From Candidatus Woesearchaeota archaeon (lineage in GTDB: Archaea > Nanobdellota > Nanobdellia > Woesearchaeales > GW2011-AR4), in assembly GCA_016784195.1 (NCBI GenBank), contig JADHVE010000060.1, forward strand, positions 1 to 6,847: DNA of 6,847 nucleotides. The letters are read 5' to 3'. Positions 5,292-6,847 of the stretch are shown piece after piece. Position numbers and translations under genes: made by a program. Within the stretch, counting starts at the first letter, position 1; every line of letters starts with the position of its first letter. The notes under the pieces were generated by a model. It saw only the letters and a list, made by a program, of their open reading frames with translations. It was not told the DNA's origin and did no database searches.

Positions 5292-5726
5292 TTAAGAACT
5301 GACTAATACAGCGCCTATGACAATCAGAACTGCTCCTGAAATGACTTTGATTATTTCTGAGCCTGCAGGCAGTTCTTTTAGAAAAATCATTCCCAACAAG
5401 ACTGCTATCAGTGTGTTTGTATTATATATAGGTGCTAATCTTGAGATGTCTGCTTTGTTTGCAATTGCTAATGTTATCATCAAAAATCCAGCTGCCCAGA
5501 CAATCCCTGCTATTAATGCCAAGGTCAAGCCTGTCCAGTTTGGAATGAATTTTGGAGATTTAATAAGATAGACCAAAGAGAAAAATAAGAAAACTCCTAG
5601 TCCCACAGAAAAAACTCCGAGATAAGGATTTATTCCCTGGCCTCTTGTTGCGGCAACTTTGTAGATTACTGCATTTATTCCAAAGCATAAAGAAGCGATT
5701 AAGCCGTAAATTACCCAGTTTTCCAT
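5292..5726 (-). CDS. Half-size EamA/DMT-superfamily membrane protein
   Basis: A 144-residue integral membrane protein with one EamA unit instead of the two fused units of full-length drug/metabolite transporters. Five hydrophobic segments are visible, near residues 5-25, 35-56, 66-87, 96-116 and 123-143. The fourth carries the characteristic LAPIYNTNTLIAVLLGMIFLKE-like ending (Pro, Asn-Thr, Leu-Gly, Lys-Glu). Single-unit members are expected to work as dimers; the substrate cannot be told from sequence. The ATG lies one base after the transketolase C-half stop and is preceded by AAAGGA (5740-5735), a good ribosome binding site, so the gene is the last in the operon and translation is probably coupled. 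A sugar- or metabolite-related role would fit the neighbours but is only inference. Confidence 0.85.
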   Translation of the reverse strand: MENWVIYGLIASLCFGINAVIYKVAATRGQGINPYLGVFSVGLGVFLFFSLVYLIKSPKFIPNWTGLTLALIAGIVWAAGFLMITLAIANKADISRLAPIYNTNTLIAVLLGMIFLKELPAGSEIIKVISGAVLIVIGAVLVSS

Positions 5727-5727
5727 C

Positions 5728-6663
5728 TTATGCTTCCTTTAAGAATTGCTTAACTGTTTTTATAATATTTGAAGAAGATAAGCCGTATTTTTCATAAAGC
5801 TCAGCAGGCTTTCCGGATTCAGCATAACAATCTCTCATACCAATTCTTTTCATAATGCAGGGATAATTTTCTGATAAGACTTCAGCTACTGCACTTCCTA
5901 AACCACCAATTATGTTGTGGTCTTCTGCTGTGATAACATGATTTGTTTTTTTTGCCAGCTCTATGACCAGTTTTTCATCTAATGGCTTTATTGTATGTAT
6001 ATTGACCAAAGAAACATCTATGTTTTCTTTTGCAAGAATTTTTGCTGCTTTGAGGCATTCATGCACCAGGGTTCCTGTTGCAAATATTACAGCGTCTTTT
6101 CCTTGCCTTAATATTTCTCCTTTGCCAATATCAAACTTGTAGTTTTCATCGTGGATTATTGGAAGAGGGTTTCTGGTTAGCCTCATGTAAGAAGGGCCTT
6201 TATAATCAAGAAGTGCATGTACTGCTTTTTTGGTTTCAATAAAATCGCAGGGTTGTATAACAATCATATTAGGCAATGTCCTGTAAATGGAGATGTCTTC
6301 TATTGCCTGGGCGCTTTTGCCGTCTTCGCCAGTGAAGATTCCTGCGTGGCTTCCGGCTATCTTAACATTCAGCTTATTTCTTGAGATTATATTTCTTACA
6401 AATTCAAAAGCCCTTTCGCTAAAGATTGCGAATGTGCTTGCAAAAGGAATTTTTCCTGATACTGATAAACCGGCAGCTGTTCCGATCATGTCCTGCTCGG
6501 CAATGCCCATGCTAATGAACCTTCCAGGATCTATTTTTTTTATATAGTCACTTCTTGTGCTGTCATTAAGGTCTGCATCTAAAGCTACTACGTTCTTGTT
6601 TAATTTTGCGACTTCTGCGAGCGCATCCCCATATCCTTCTCTGGTTGCTTTTGCCTCAATCAT
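5728..6663 (-). CDS. Transketolase, C-terminal half (split enzyme)
   Basis: The pyrimidine-binding plus C-terminal domains of a thiamine-diphosphate transketolase, which moves two-carbon ketol units between sugar phosphates; in archaea this helps make ribose-5-phosphate and erythrose-4-phosphate. With the ATG at 6663 the protein has 311 residues. Visible: KATREGYGDALAEV (5-18), VVALDADLNDST (25-36), the cofactor-activating Glu56 in GIAEQ, GSHAG (104-108), GEDGKSAQAIEDI (112-124), PNMIVIQPCD (131-140), and a C-terminal domain with HTIKPLD (223-229) and TAEDHNIIGGLGSAVAEVL (245-263). Most transketolases have His in the SHQ/THQ part of the GEDG motif; here it is Ala118. A TTG at 6672 would add three residues, but the ATG fits family starts better. 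The start overlaps the N-half stop by eight bases, so the halves are probably made together as a heteromer. Confidence 0.93.
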   Translation of the reverse strand: MIEAKATREGYGDALAEVAKLNKNVVALDADLNDSTRSDYIKKIDPGRFISMGIAEQDMIGTAAGLSVSGKIPFASTFAIFSERAFEFVRNIISRNKLNVKIAGSHAGIFTGEDGKSAQAIEDISIYRTLPNMIVIQPCDFIETKKAVHALLDYKGPSYMRLTRNPLPIIHDENYKFDIGKGEILRQGKDAVIFATGTLVHECLKAAKILAKENIDVSLVNIHTIKPLDEKLVIELAKKTNHVITAEDHNIIGGLGSAVAEVLSENYPCIMKRIGMRDCYAESGKPAELYEKYGLSSSNIIKTVKQFLKEA

Positions 6664-6847
6664 TTTTTTCAAGCTCTTTCATTGCTTTTTTAAATTCTTC
6701 ATCATTAGGGGCTTTTCCATGAAATTTACAATTTAATTCCATAAAAGAAACACCTTTGCCTTTTATTGTGTTGGCTACAATCATAACAGGCTTTTTGGCT
6801 TTGTCTGATTTATCCAATGCTTCTATTATCTGACTCATATCATGGCC
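6656..6847 (-). CDS. Transketolase, N-terminal half (5' end outside the window)
   Basis: Only the last 63 residues are visible. The frame stays open to the window edge and begins with Gly-His-Asp, the tail of the DGHD motif of the family, so the Met codon at 6838 is internal and not the start. The segment ANTIKGKGVSFME and then FHGKAPND is diagnostic for the end of the thiamine-diphosphate (pyrophosphate-binding) domain; the His of HGKAPN lies at the active site in known transketolases. The reading ends in a short Lys/Glu-rich helix and TGA at 6658-6656, inside the first codons of the C-half gene. The split into two proteins is the usual state in many archaea, and both halves are needed for one active site. 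Confidence 0.92.
   Translation of the reverse strand, partial: GHDMSQIIEALDKSDKAKKPVMIVANTIKGKGVSFMELNCKFHGKAPNDEEFKKAMKELEKND

Noticed and set aside
6664..6672. TTG at 6672 as start of the transketolase C-half
   Set aside because: ATG at 6663 gives the usual family N-terminus; the three extra residues have no support and no better ribosome binding site.
6836..6838. ATG at 6838 as start of a 60-residue protein
   Set aside because: The frame continues upstream through Gly-His-Asp of the transketolase DGHD motif to the window edge, so this Met is internal to a truncated gene.

Overview
The window is AT-rich archaeal DNA, most likely from a DPANN-type lineage (Woesearchaeota/Pacearchaeota-like; this placement is inference). 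The archaeal/eukaryotic-type ribosomal proteins L34e and L14e, the archaeal-type PheRS alpha subunit with N-terminal winged-helix repeats, a transketolase split into two genes, and archaeal TATA-like boxes about 25-33 bases before starts all point to Archaea. The secreted Ig/Fn3-like protein at the left edge resembles surface proteins common in small-genome archaea.

Layout, left to right. (1) 1-541, minus strand: the 5' part of a secreted protein with a signal peptide and two beta-sandwich domains, cut by the window edge. (2) 542-915: a divergent intergenic region holding promoters for both flanking genes. (3) 916-1719, plus strand: rpl34e then rpl14e, separated by 117 bases that hold a second TATA-like box and a foldable leader ending at a strong Shine-Dalgarno sequence. 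The cytidylate kinase gene that often sits between these two in archaea is absent. (4) 1740-4930, minus strand: pheS-pheT, a two-gene operon for both subunits of phenylalanyl-tRNA synthetase, convergent with rpl14e across a 20-base gap. (5) 4931-5291: a 361-base AT-rich intergenic region with the pheS promoter, a tiny plus-strand ORF with a good ribosome binding site, and a probable terminator for the next operon. (6) 5292-6847, minus strand: split transketolase (N-terminal half cut by the window edge, then C-terminal half) followed with one base of spacing by a half-size EamA/DMT-type membrane protein.

Most of the window is translation machinery (two large-subunit proteins and one aminoacyl-tRNA synthetase) plus pentose-phosphate carbon shuffling. 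The predicted first genes of transcripts (rpl34e, pheS) have a TATA box about 29-33 bases upstream and no Shine-Dalgarno sequence, which suggests leaderless or very short-leader mRNAs. rpl14e, eamA and the secreted-protein gene have Shine-Dalgarno-like sequences.

I see no CRISPR array, insertion sequence, tRNA or rRNA, and no clear new multi-gene system. The most interesting points are the structured rpl14e leader, loss of both usual motif-2 histidines in PheS, loss of a usually conserved substrate-site histidine in the transketolase C-half, and the long lysine-rich tail of L14e.
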